Positions 55,480 through 63,530 of a stretch of 64,000 nucleotides of DNA are shown piece by piece. A program made the position numbers and the translations under genes. The DNA is from Sagittula marina (GTDB lineage: Bacteria > Pseudomonadota > Alphaproteobacteria > Rhodobacterales > Rhodobacteraceae). Position 1 is the stretch's first letter. Each line of letters starts with the position of its first letter. The notes under the pieces were generated by a model. It was not told where the DNA came from. It ran no database searches and saw only the letters and a program-made list of their open reading frames with translations. Location: the NCBI RefSeq assembly GCF_014196795.1, contig NZ_JACIEJ010000006.1, positions 264,977 to 328,976 on the forward strand, given 5' to 3'.

Positions 55480-56267
55480 GCAGCGCCGCAATTTCCCTCA
55501 AGGACCTGGATATCTCCTACGGCGACACCAAGGTGGTGCGCGACGTGACCTTCGACGTGGCGACGGGCGAAAGTTTCGCGCTGGTTGGCGAGAGCGGTTC
55601 GGGCAAGTCGACTGTGCTGAAGGCCATCGCCGGGCTTGCGCCGGAATGGACGGGAGAGGTTTCCGTGCTGGGCAAGCCGCGCGGCCATGGTACCGACCGG
55701 GCTTTCTCCGAGACCTGCCAAATGGTCTTCCAGGACCCCTACGCCTCGCTGCATCCCCGCAAGACCATCGACACGGTGCTGTCCGAGCCGCTGGCGATCC
55801 ACGGCATCGGCAAGCGCAGCGAGAAGGTTGTCGAGATGTTGGGCGCCGTTGGCCTCGACCAGCGTTTCCGCTTCCGCTTTCCGCACCAGCTGTCGGGCGG
55901 GCAACGCCAGCGTGTCGCCATCGCGCGTGCCCTGATGCTGGAACCCAAGGTGATGCTGCTGGACGAACCGACCAGCGCGCTCGACGTCTCGGTGCAGGCC
56001 GAGATCCTGAACCTGCTGAAGCGGCTGCGCCGTGAACAGGGGCTGACCTACCTGATGGTCACCCACAACCTGCCGGTGGTCAGCTTCATGTGCGATCGCA
56101 TGGCGGTGATGAACAAGGGCCGCATCGTCGAGATCGCCCCCAAGACCGCGCTCTATGACGGCAGCTTCGCCGATCCCTATACGCGCGACCTCTATGCCGC
56201 TTCGGGCGGCAATCCCGATGCCGATCCCGTGGTTGCGGCGGCATCCGAAAGCAAGGACCCCGCATGA
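55476..56267 (+). CDS. Peptide ABC transporter ATP-binding protein, DppF-like
   Basis: A 263-residue ABC ATPase: Walker A VGESGSGKSTVLKAIAG, Q-loop QMVFQDPYASLHPRKTI, signature LSGGQRQRVAIARAL and Walker B MLLDEPTSALD. It forms the ATPase pair with the DppD-like protein and overlaps both neighbours by four bases. Confidence 0.94.
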   Translation: MSSAAISLKDLDISYGDTKVVRDVTFDVATGESFALVGESGSGKSTVLKAIAGLAPEWTGEVSVLGKPRGHGTDRAFSETCQMVFQDPYASLHPRKTIDTVLSEPLAIHGIGKRSEKVVEMLGAVGLDQRFRFRFPHQLSGGQRQRVAIARALMLEPKVMLLDEPTSALDVSVQAEILNLLKRLRREQGLTYLMVTHNLPVVSFMCDRMAVMNKGRIVEIAPKTALYDGSFADPYTRDLYAASGGNPDADPVVAAASESKDPA

Positions 56268-56764
56268 CCGATACCAAAAAGGCGCTTGCCGATTTCACCA
56301 CCGCCCTGGCCGCCGCGACGACGGACGAGGCGGCTTTCGACGCGCTCTGCGCGCTGACAAAGGCGACAGTGGGCGCCAAGTTGTTCACCGTGATGACCTC
56401 GGACACCGATGCCATGGTGGCGCGCCGCGCCTATACCGACGATGCCGAGAACTATCCGACCTCGGGCGAAAAGCCGATCGTGCTGAACCGCTGGTTCGAA
56501 CAGGTGCTGACCCGGCAGGAGGCCTTTGTGTCCAACACGCTGGCCGATATCGACACGGTGTTCCCGGATGCCGAGTTGATCGGCAAGCTCGGCTGCGGCT
56601 CTGTCGTGAACCTGCCGCTGATCATCGGCGGCAAGGTCATAGCGACGATGAACATCCTGCATGAAGAGGGCTACTACACGCCTGAACGGGTGGCCCAGAT
56701 CCACGACATGCTGAGCCTGCCGGCAACGGCTGCCTGCGCCGTGGCGATGGTGCTGCGCGCCTGA
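56264..56764 (+). CDS. GAF-domain protein at the end of the peptide-transporter operon
   Basis: A 166-residue single GAF domain (FDALCALTKATVGAKLFTVM, YTDDAENYPTSGEKP, VNLPLIIGGKVIATMNIL). GAF domains bind small molecules or reduce oxidised methionine. It overlaps the dppF-like stop by four bases, so it is co-translated with the transporter. A sensory or ligand-processing role is inferred. No catalytic cysteine pattern of the methionine-sulfoxide reductase type is obvious. Confidence 0.85.
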   Translation: MTDTKKALADFTTALAAATTDEAAFDALCALTKATVGAKLFTVMTSDTDAMVARRAYTDDAENYPTSGEKPIVLNRWFEQVLTRQEAFVSNTLADIDTVFPDAELIGKLGCGSVVNLPLIIGGKVIATMNILHEEGYYTPERVAQIHDMLSLPATAACAVAMVLRA

Positions 56765-56779
56765 CCAAGGCCGCCAACT

Positions 56780-57060
56780 GCCTAGTGTATGGCGCCGAGG
56801 TCAAGAAACACGGAGATCGGTGGATGAGGCCGGGATCGGTCTGCCATTCTCGCCGGATGAATTGCACAGGCGTTGGCCCCTTGAGCGTCTTCTCGCGCCG
56901 CGCGGCGTTGTAGGCGCAGACGAACATGGCGAGGCAGCGATTGCGCTGCGCGCGATTGTCGTAACGGAAACGTTTCACCGTGGCGTCTTTGATGGTCAGG
57001 CTCATCCGTTGGACCTGTCCGTTGGTACAGCAGGGGCGCTTGCTCAGGTATTTGGCGGAT
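56780..57060 (-). pseudogene. IS481-family transposase fragment (C-terminal end)
   Basis: The minus frame reads TNGQVQRMSLTIKDATVKRF, then LAMFVCAYNAARREKTLKG and TPVQFIRREWQTDP, the last third of an IS481-type integrase with the catalytic Glu position changed to Gln (normally NGQVER). No N-terminus is present. Confidence 0.75.
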
Positions 57061-57220
57061 TCAACCGGTCGTCGCAACACCTTCGATCATGTGCAGTTTA
57101 ATCCGCTGGTCGATAGCTTCAGCTGGTGTTTTCCACCCTAGAGGTTTATGTGGTCGCGTATTCAAAGCATGGGCAACAGCGTTCAGCTCGTCGACGCCGT
57201 GTTTGCTGAGATTTGTCCCC
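57061..57220 (-). pseudogene. IS30-family transposase fragment (C-terminal end)
   Basis: The minus frame reads GTNLSKHGVDELNAVAHALN and TRPHKPLGWKTPAEAIDQRI, ending at TGA (57061-57063). This is the conserved tail of IS30 transposases. The IS427-like element next to it cuts off the rest. Confidence 0.75.
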
Positions 57221-57284
57221 TTAGGGCGTGTTGACAAAAGGGATTCACAGTTCAGGCTGATCGTGATTCAAGCTGGTATCTGCG

Positions 57285-58115
57285 ATGGAGACCCGCTTGG
57301 CACGAGACCTGATGTCGGACGAGGAATGGGCGTTCTTTGAGCGTTTCATTCGGACAGTCCGCGCCCCGAACGGGCTCAAACCTACCAACCACCGCCTAGT
57401 TCTTGATGGGATTTTCTGGATCGCGCGCACGGGGTCTCCCTGGCGCGATCTGCCGGAAGAGTTCGGCAAGTGGTCCAGCGTCTATCGGCAATTCCGGCGT
57501 TGGACGTTGGCAGGCCTGTGGGATCAGATCATGGACGCCCTGAACGAAAGCGGGGCGGTGCCGCACGCCCTGCAAATGATCGACAGCACCATGGTTCGCG
57601 CCCATCATCCACTGCCCGGCAGGGCATTGCGCGAGCAATGTCCCGAGAGGGAGGCAGCGGGCGCACAAGGGGGGACTCCGCGACAGGGTCTTGGCTGCTC
57701 ACGCGGTGACTTCACGACCAGGATCCACCTCCTCGTCAATGCAGCCGGGCTGCCCATGAGGACGGAGATCACCGCGGGACAGACCTCAGACTATCTCGGT
57801 TTTGATATGGTCATGGCCGATAACCTGCCCACGCCAAGCGTCCTGCTGGCCGACCGAGGCTATGTCGCTGACAGCATTCGTAAATCCATGGACAGGCGTG
57901 ACGTTCTGCCGGTCATCCCGATGCGGAAATCACGCAAGATGCGCGTCGGGGTCAACCGCTCCCTCTACCGGCTACGCAACCTGGTTGAACGGTGCTTCAA
58001 CAAGCTGAAGAACGCCCGCCGAGTTGCCACTCGTTACGATAAGACCGCAGAGAGCTTCCTCGGCTTCGTCGACATCACGTCGATACGCCTTTGGGTGCGC
58101 CATTTGTCAACATGA
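57285..58115 (+). CDS. IS5-family transposase with an in-frame palindromic insert
   Basis: A 276-residue DDE transposase: MSDEEWAFFERFI, GIFWIARTGSPWRDLP, MIDSTMVRAHH (first Asp), VLLADRGYVAD (second Asp), LVERCFNKLKNARRVATRYD (Glu). Relatives I recall run from AHH directly into AAGA.GG, but here about 14 extra residues (PLPGRALREQCPER) are inserted, encoded by a palindromic repeat. The frame is kept, so the protein may still be functional. A second start at 57312 is possible. Confidence 0.88.
   Translation: METRLARDLMSDEEWAFFERFIRTVRAPNGLKPTNHRLVLDGIFWIARTGSPWRDLPEEFGKWSSVYRQFRRWTLAGLWDQIMDALNESGAVPHALQMIDSTMVRAHHPLPGRALREQCPEREAAGAQGGTPRQGLGCSRGDFTTRIHLLVNAAGLPMRTEITAGQTSDYLGFDMVMADNLPTPSVLLADRGYVADSIRKSMDRRDVLPVIPMRKSRKMRVGVNRSLYRLRNLVERCFNKLKNARRVATRYDKTAESFLGFVDITSIRLWVRHLST
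57618..57651 (+). repeat. Palindromic element copy C (in frame in IS transposase)
   Basis: GGCAGGGCATTGC, GCGAGCAATG and TCCCGAGAGGG. Same core as copies A and B, here inserted in frame between the first catalytic Asp region and AAGAQGG of the transposase. Confidence 0.8.
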
Positions 58116-58147
58116 CCTAGTGTGATCTTTCTTGCAATGGACGCGCG

Positions 58148-58381
58148 ATGAATAGTCTGATTTCTAGCCCGCAACGCTTGGGTGCTCTGCTCGCCGAAGC
58201 TCGAAAGGCTTCGGCCTCAACTCAGGCCGAAATTGCGGAACGCGCTGACCTTCGGTAGGCAACGGTTTCAAAAGTAGAGAATGGTGATCAAGGTGTATGA
58301 TTAGAAACAGTACTATCTTTGCTAGAAGCAAACGAACTTGAGCTCGTAGTTCGAAAGAAGCCAAATCTATCAAGAGCCTAA
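58148..58381 (+). pseudogene. HipB-like XRE antitoxin gene with two nonsense codons
   Basis: The 78-codon frame from ATG 58148 reads RLGALLAEARKASASTQAEI, AERADLR, then TAG, then ATVSKVENGDQGV, then TGA, then LETVLSLLEANELELVVRKK. Replacing TAG by CAG and TGA by CGA gives a normal HipB helix-turn-helix protein. No hipA toxin gene follows. A non-functional leftover of a toxin-antitoxin pair. Confidence 0.82.
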
Positions 58382-58994
58382 CCCATTAGAATGATCGACT
58401 TGACTACCCAAGCTTTGTCTTACTGATCAACTTTTTGGCTGAATAATGATGCGCGATGCACGAATGTCTGCTTCGACGGGCCGCGCTAGAGCATCTGGCG
58501 CCGCAAGCGGAAGGCGGCTTTGCGCAGGGACCGGACATCCGCCGCGCCAAGCACGGAGGTCCGGTAAGGGCCGAGACCGGTCAGCCGCTACGCCTGGCGT
58601 GAAGGTCGGCTAAGGCCGGGAGCTACGGCCCGCCAGACGTTCGGCTCGCTGCGCCGCCGCAGTTCGGCGCCTAGCCTTATGTGACAGATGCTACGGGACG
58701 CCCCAATGGCGGCTTTTGGGCGAGCGAACCAAATATGATTTTGCTGGGGAAGGGGCTAGCAATGTGCATGGTGGGGGGCAACCTTGACCGCTCTTGGGGT
58801 ACGGGTGGTCTTAGAAATGGAGCCGGAGTCACCAGCGTTGTATTTGCGACGCTAAGAGACTATGTGAGAGATACGAAAGTTGCGGCTCTCCGCGGTATAG
58901 GCGCATCAGCCTGCCAGAGCGGACCACAACCCCCATCATGAAAATTCAGCTGTCACGTCCTTTAACAGGGATCTGATGTTTGGGAAGGTTGCCG
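58382..58994. other. Stretch without a convincing gene
   Basis: From 58490 to 58680 the sequence is very GC-rich with many short inverted CGGC/GCCG motifs and no coherent reading frame. A GTG-initiated frame at 58681-58941 has no ribosome site or recognisable motif. Confidence 0.5.
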
Positions 58995-59306
58995 ATGTCA
59001 TCGCGCACGACCACGTCAGCTGTGACATTTCTTCATCCGTTTGTGGTCACTCGGTACACCGATGAATTGCCCGCGGACGACTACGAAATGTTGGCAGATG
59101 ACGACGTCATGCAGAGCTACGGCTTTGCCGCGTACCGACGGACCGCGACGTTTCCATTAAACAATTGGCGCGCAGGAAAGTCAGTGCTGCGCGCAGTGGA
59201 TCACCGTGAGCTGGAGGGGGCTCTGCCACAGGATCAAGCCAACGCAAACACGAACGCAATCAGAAATAGTGCGGCGGCGCTCTCTCCGTCAAAGGATCAA
59301 AAATGA
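58995..59306 (+). CDS. Small hypothetical protein, 103 residues
   Basis: Unrecognised in function. It starts MSSRTTTSAVTFLHPFVVT after GGGAAGG, has an acidic middle (DELPADDYEMLADDDVM) and a Tyr/Arg segment YGFAAYRRTATF; the C-terminus (DQANANTNAIRNS) looks disordered. I recall short proteins of this pattern in Rhodobacteraceae (HPFVL...LPAGDYEV-like). Its stop overlaps the start of the next gene by four bases, which supports real translation. Confidence 0.6.
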   Translation: MSSRTTTSAVTFLHPFVVTRYTDELPADDYEMLADDDVMQSYGFAAYRRTATFPLNNWRAGKSVLRAVDHRELEGALPQDQANANTNAIRNSAAALSPSKDQK

Positions 59307-59656
59307 CGTTTCCCGAATGGACGAAACCCGGCGTTTACGGCGCCTTGGTTGGCGCAATTGCCGTCTCTATTCTTGGCTTCACTTGGGGCGGCTGGACAAC
59401 TTCAAGCGGTGCCCAGGAGATGGCTGATAGCTTTGCCGCAGAGCAAGTCACCTTGGCCATGGTGCCGGTCTGTTTGGGGCTTTCAGAAGCTGATGTGCAA
59501 CGCGTCGAAAGACTGGCAACGCTTCGAGAATCTTCCAGCTTTCAGCGGCGCAATGTGATGATGGAAACCGGCTGGGCCACATTGCCGGGCACAGATGCCC
59601 CGAGCCGGGATCTGGCAGACGCATGTCTTGCGGAGCTCGCCTTAGATGTATCGTAA
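59303..59656 (+). CDS. Small membrane-anchored hypothetical protein, 117 residues
   Basis: Begins MTFPEWTKPGVYGALVGAIA, with one hydrophobic helix at about residues 9-30 and a Gly-Trp-rich end (LGFTWGGWTTSSG). The soluble part carries VTLAMVPVCLGLSEADVQRV and ends with LADACLAEL, leaving two cysteines. It resembles a family of short one-helix proteins common in Rhodobacteraceae, function unknown. Translationally coupled (ATGA) to the gene before it. Confidence 0.7.
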   Translation: MTFPEWTKPGVYGALVGAIAVSILGFTWGGWTTSSGAQEMADSFAAEQVTLAMVPVCLGLSEADVQRVERLATLRESSSFQRRNVMMETGWATLPGTDAPSRDLADACLAELALDVS

Positions 59657-60044
59657 ACCACACATCACAGAGCCTCGGGGTTCGTATGCAATGGCTGCCT
59701 GCGCGCCGGCCCAAACACCGCCACTCTTGGCCCTCTTCATCGGTTCGATCTTGGCGGTCATGCTTTTGGGACTGCCTGTCTTTGCTTAAACCGCCGCACA
59801 GCCAATGCCTGAGAATGCCAGTGCCAAAAGTTACTGCGATGGTTGGGAATGCAACATTGGATTCCGACTGAACGAGGATACCTGCGTCGCGGTGGTTGTG
59901 CCGCAAAGCGCAAATGACGCCAAACGGTTCTACGGTTCCGGATGGGAATGGGCACCGATTTCGCAAAACGCCCGCCTGGACAGAGCGGGCAACCGCTGGG
60001 GATGCAACAAGATTTCCAAGATAAAAGCGGCTTTGCGTCCTTAA
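59646..60044 (+). pseudogene. Exported small protein broken by an in-frame TAA
   Basis: From ATG 59646 (overlapping the previous stop) the frame reads a signal-peptide-like stretch LLALFIGSILAVMLLGLPVFA, then TAA, then in the same frame TAAQPMPENASAKSYCDGWECN, IGFRLNEDTCVAVVVPQ and GNRWGCNKI. A Cys-rich exported protein with repeated GWEC/C-V-VP units is split exactly at the expected cleavage site; CAA to TAA would explain it. The downstream half could still start at the ATG at 59805, but it would then lack a signal peptide. Part of the last repeat also seems lost. Confidence 0.6.
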
Positions 60045-60136
60045 CAACCAGGCGCGGGACACGACACCATCCCCGTTCAAAATCCGCATGTGAGGGCAAT
60101 TCTGCCCTCCGTACCAACGTAGAGAAGAGAACCACA

Positions 60137-61336
60137 ATGGAAACCAAATCTGAAACTATTAATACCATCCGCCGCCCTGTCAGGGGAGCGCAAGCGCCTC
60201 CTATAAAACAGATCAAACCTGCAGGCTTGGCGTCAGACAAGCAGATCGCGTCCTCACCAACGGCGGTCGTCTACTGCGAAGGAAACTTTGCGCAAATCGA
60301 TGGCAAAACGGCAAATGGCCTTGTGCGCCATTCTCAAGCGCATCGCATCCTTTCCGTTATCGACAGCACTGTTAGCGGACAAGACAGCGGATCCGTTCTA
60401 GACAACGTAAGCAACAACATACCTGTCTTTGGTCATCTGGACGCCGCGGTTGCCCATGAAGCCGTCCTTCCCGATACGCTGATCTACGGGATGGCTCCGT
60501 CAACGGGGCGTCTATCGACTGCGGACCGAGGCGTTGTTCTGCAAGCAATTGAGCTTGGTATGAACATTGTGAGTGGGTTGCATGAATATCTGAGCGATGA
60601 CCGAGAAATAGCCAACGCGGCATTAGTTCGAAATGTCACGATCCGCGACATCCGCAAGCCGAAAGCCAGCAAGGACATGCGCCTGTTTGATGGCAGTGTT
60701 GCTGACGTCAAAGCGCTGCGTATTGCTGTTCTCGGCACAGATTGCGCCATTGGAAAGCGGACGACGGCGACCGTATTGGCCCAGGCCCTGAATGCCACGG
60801 GCATCAAGACGGTGCTTGTCGGCACAGGCCAGACCGGGCTGATGCAGGGCGCGAAATACGGTATCGCAATGGATGCCATACCGCCGCAATTCTGCTGTGG
60901 TGAGCTTGAAGGCGCGGTTGTTGCAGCTTCTGAATCGGAACAACCCGATGTCATTTTGATCGAAGGTCAGGGTGCGTTGAGCCATCCCGCGTTTTGCACA
61001 TCCGCCTTTATTCTTCGGGGGAGCCAGCCGGACGCTGTCATCCTTCAGCACGCGCCGAAACGTGCCCACCGCTGCGACTTTCCCGGTATGCCGATGCCTT
61101 CTGCGGCAAGTGAGATCGCCTTGATCGAAGCCTTTGCGGATACAAAGGTTATCGGCGTCACCCTCAATCACGAAGGCATGACAGAGGCCGAAATCACCGA
61201 AACCATCGCGGCCCAATCCCACCAACTCGGGTTGCCCGTTACCGATGCATTGGCCAGACCTGTTGCACATTTGCTTGCGATGGTGGTCGCTGCATATCCG
61301 GGGTTGATGCAAGGGACGCCCGTGGCCGCGCTATGA
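60137..61336 (+). CDS. DUF1611-family protein (D-glutamate N-acetyltransferase-like)
   Basis: A 399-residue DUF1611 protein: a Rossmann-like N-terminal domain and a C-terminal P-loop-like domain with VLGTDCAIGKRTTATVLAQA (about 198-217), VGTGQTGLMQGAKYG and VILIEGQGALSHPA. Some DUF1611 proteins (DgcN) N-acetylate D-glutamate in marine bacteria. The first about 40 residues (IRRPVRGAQAPPIKQIKPAG) are a basic extension that I do not expect in the family. The start follows AGAGAAGAG. Its stop overlaps the racemase-like gene by four bases, so the pair acts together. Confidence 0.82.
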   Translation: METKSETINTIRRPVRGAQAPPIKQIKPAGLASDKQIASSPTAVVYCEGNFAQIDGKTANGLVRHSQAHRILSVIDSTVSGQDSGSVLDNVSNNIPVFGHLDAAVAHEAVLPDTLIYGMAPSTGRLSTADRGVVLQAIELGMNIVSGLHEYLSDDREIANAALVRNVTIRDIRKPKASKDMRLFDGSVADVKALRIAVLGTDCAIGKRTTATVLAQALNATGIKTVLVGTGQTGLMQGAKYGIAMDAIPPQFCCGELEGAVVAASESEQPDVILIEGQGALSHPAFCTSAFILRGSQPDAVILQHAPKRAHRCDFPGMPMPSAASEIALIEAFADTKVIGVTLNHEGMTEAEITETIAAQSHQLGLPVTDALARPVAHLLAMVVAAYPGLMQGTPVAAL

Positions 61337-62454
61337 GTTGCCCACGCATCGAAGTGGATCTGGCCAAGATACGCGGCAACACGCAGACCCTTGTCAGTCG
61401 CCTTGGGCCACGCGGGATCGGCGTCACAGGCGTTACCAAGGCTGTCTGCGGCAATCCTGCGATCGCTCAGGCTATGTTGGACGGGGGCGCTTTGGGACTT
61501 GCGGATGCACGTATCAGAAATGTGCAAAGGTTGCGACAAGCAGGCATGATATGCCCGGTCACGCTGATCCGCACGCCTATGTTAAGTCAGGTCGATGAGG
61601 TCGTTGGGTTCTGTGAAGTGAGCTATAACACAGAGAGCGCTGTCATTGCGGCATTGGCATCTGCCGCCATCTGCAAAGATAAGGTTCACGGCATCATACT
61701 GATGGTCGAGATGGGCGATTTACGCGACGGGATAATGCCCGAGGACCTGGCTGACTTCGCGAAGCAGGTCATGACCATGCAAGGGGTGGCTTTGAAGGGC
61801 ATCGGGGCAAACTTCGCTTGTTTTAGCGGGCTTGCCCCGACTGTGTCGCAAATGGCCGATTTTTGCGACCTCGCGAATGAGATTGAGGGCGTTTGCGGCC
61901 CCTATCTCAAGACAGTGTCTGGTGGCAGCTCAGCCAATTTGCCATGGGCACTTGGTGAGCACGCGACGGGTCGCGTCAATGACCTCCGTTTGGGGGAGGC
62001 GATCCTTCTGGGTGTCGAGCCACTGTCCGGGGACCAGATCGACGGGATGCACACCGACGCATTCACGCTTGTTGCCGAAGTTATTGAAACGGATGCAAAA
62101 CCCACGCCTTCCCCTATCGCCCCGATCGATCCAACCAGGGAGCCACTTCGTATTGTGACACCCAGTGCCGCCTCTGCGCGCATGATCCTCGCGATGGGAC
62201 ATCAGGACACCGAAATTCCGGGGCTTACAATGCCTGTTGGAAGCACATTGATCGGTGCAACCAGCGACCATCTTGTCATTGGAACGCTCCGCCCCCTGTC
62301 AACGGTGGGATCCGAGATGAGATTCCAGATGAATTACGATGCATTGATGCATGCCATGGCCGCGCCGGACATCGAAGTGACACTGTTGGGCGAGCCATCC
62401 ATGCGCCCATCACGGCTCCCGCAAGGCAAGGTCAACCACTTGGCGTTGATGTGA
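61333..62454 (+). CDS. Alanine/ornithine-racemase-like PLP enzyme
   Basis: A 373-residue fold-type III PLP protein. The N-terminal barrel starts PRIEVDLAKIRGNTQTLV and contains the PLP-binding Lys in VTGVTKAVCGN (Lys 36), then LGLADARIRNVQRLR, MVEMGDLRDGIMPEDL and VSGGSSANLPWA. It resembles the ornithine/alanine racemase-like group rather than the standard alanine racemase Alr. Coupled to the DUF1611 gene, so it probably makes or interconverts a D-amino acid that the partner then modifies. The exact substrate is unknown. Confidence 0.85.
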   Translation: MSCPRIEVDLAKIRGNTQTLVSRLGPRGIGVTGVTKAVCGNPAIAQAMLDGGALGLADARIRNVQRLRQAGMICPVTLIRTPMLSQVDEVVGFCEVSYNTESAVIAALASAAICKDKVHGIILMVEMGDLRDGIMPEDLADFAKQVMTMQGVALKGIGANFACFSGLAPTVSQMADFCDLANEIEGVCGPYLKTVSGGSSANLPWALGEHATGRVNDLRLGEAILLGVEPLSGDQIDGMHTDAFTLVAEVIETDAKPTPSPIAPIDPTREPLRIVTPSAASARMILAMGHQDTEIPGLTMPVGSTLIGATSDHLVIGTLRPLSTVGSEMRFQMNYDALMHAMAAPDIEVTLLGEPSMRPSRLPQGKVNHLALM

Positions 62455-62503
62455 AACACCTCGCTTGGTCCGACCGACCTTCAACAATAAAGGAAACTGA
62501 AAA

Positions 62504-62743
62504 TTGACGAAACTTACAAAAGACAATCTATTCAAAGTGTATGCCTCCAAACCTGAAACCGCGATGGATAAGACGACGCGTGTCGTCAGGCAAATGGTCG
62601 ACGAAGAAGCGGAACAACGTGACGCCAAGAATTCCCGGCTACGCAACGCCCGCGCTGAAAGAGAAGCACACACGCCGCCTGCACCAAAGCTTCAGCAGCG
62701 TCCGAACCGCGTCGGATCAAAACCCGTTCGACGCGGTAGTTGA
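62504..62743 (+). CDS. Small highly charged hypothetical protein, 79 residues
   Basis: TTG start with AAAGGAAA about ten bases upstream; no ATG is available. The product is Lys/Arg/Glu/Asp-rich (LTKDNLFKVYASKPETAMDK, TTRVVRQMVDEEAEQRDAK) with a basic, disordered C-terminus. A helical N-terminal half is likely. No domain is recognised. It lies 49 bases after the racemase-like gene and may be on the same transcript. Confidence 0.55.
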   Translation: MTKLTKDNLFKVYASKPETAMDKTTRVVRQMVDEEAEQRDAKNSRLRNARAEREAHTPPAPKLQQRPNRVGSKPVRRGS

Positions 62744-62865
62744 ACTTTGGCCGGTTTGTTTGCGTGATGTCCTCCAGTGGTCAACAGGCACTTCAAAGAG
62801 GTTGAAATCGTCCAGGGCTGCTCCCAGAACTTCCAATCATTCCAGTCGATCAAAAGGATTCATCC

Positions 62866-63147
62866 ATGACAGACGCAGAGCGTTCCCCGGAAAAAACCCA
62901 CTATATCTGTCAAACGTATGTTGAGACGAAGGCTGGGCGCAATGGGCAGCCCGGCCTGAAAATTGCCAAGCAATTTGAATACTCCACTGCGTTGGAAGCA
63001 AAAAACAGAGCCGAACGAGAGGCTCTGTCCGAGGATTGCGCAGGCGCGGACGCCTACATGGTCACCGAGGATCAAACCAGTGGAGAAATCGGCGACCCAA
63101 GCTTCCTTATAAGGCTAGGCAACGTTCCTGAATCTGACGACTTCTAG
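62866..63147 (+). CDS. Small conserved-looking hypothetical protein, 93 residues
   Basis: Starts MTDAERSPEKTHYICQTYVE, preceded by AAAAGGA. It includes KIAKQFEYSTALEAKNRAER and GADAYMVTEDQTSGE and ends acidic (ESDDF). I recall similar short proteins (YICQTYVE, KQFEY, GADAYMV) in roseobacter genomes, without a function. No signal peptide or membrane helix. Confidence 0.7.
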   Translation: MTDAERSPEKTHYICQTYVETKAGRNGQPGLKIAKQFEYSTALEAKNRAEREALSEDCAGADAYMVTEDQTSGEIGDPSFLIRLGNVPESDDF

Positions 63148-63530
63148 AATTCAAAAGTGCGCGTGGGCGGTACGGAGTTCGCGTGCCGCAAACGCAACAA
63201 TGCACTGGTCAACAGCAGCATTGCTGGCGAGGTTCTTCCACGATCCGGGCCATGCAAACAAAAGTCGGCCGCAGCGAGAGCGCGCTTTTCCCCGCTCAGC
63301 GGACTTTCGCCTTCCCGGCAATTCTGCACGATGCCCCGGATGACCGGTTTGAAGAAGCTGCACCGCGGCGATAACCGACCCGGCAAACGTCTGGAGAGGG
63401 CCGTTCACGTCGCTAGTATGCCGATCGGACCCCGCATGGCACATGCCTCTATCTTCGCTTGCCGCGACTGGCGACTTCGCTTCCGATCCCGAAACGGCTA
63501 TGGAGCCGAGTATCGCAACACGTGGGGCGT
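63148..63530. other. Gap before the tniQ remnant, no convincing gene
   Basis: Overlapping frames on both strands (for example 63157-63534) read as Arg/Ser/Ala-rich, low-quality protein without ribosome sites. This looks like degenerate sequence at the border of the tniQ remnant. Confidence 0.5.

Larger units (their letters stand above)
57224..58118 (+). mobile_element. IS5-family (IS427-like) insertion sequence, apparently intact
   Basis: The ends GGGCGTGTTGACAAA (from 57224) and its complement TTTGTCAACATGACC (to 58118) match at 13 of 15 positions, and TA flanks both ends as a 2-base target duplication. The 895-base element contains one open transposase gene. It is inserted in the IS30 remnant, so it arrived later. 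Confidence 0.88.

Noticed and set aside
58681..58941. GTG-initiated 86-codon frame
   Set aside because: No ribosome site, no motif and a Gly/Ala-rich random-looking product.
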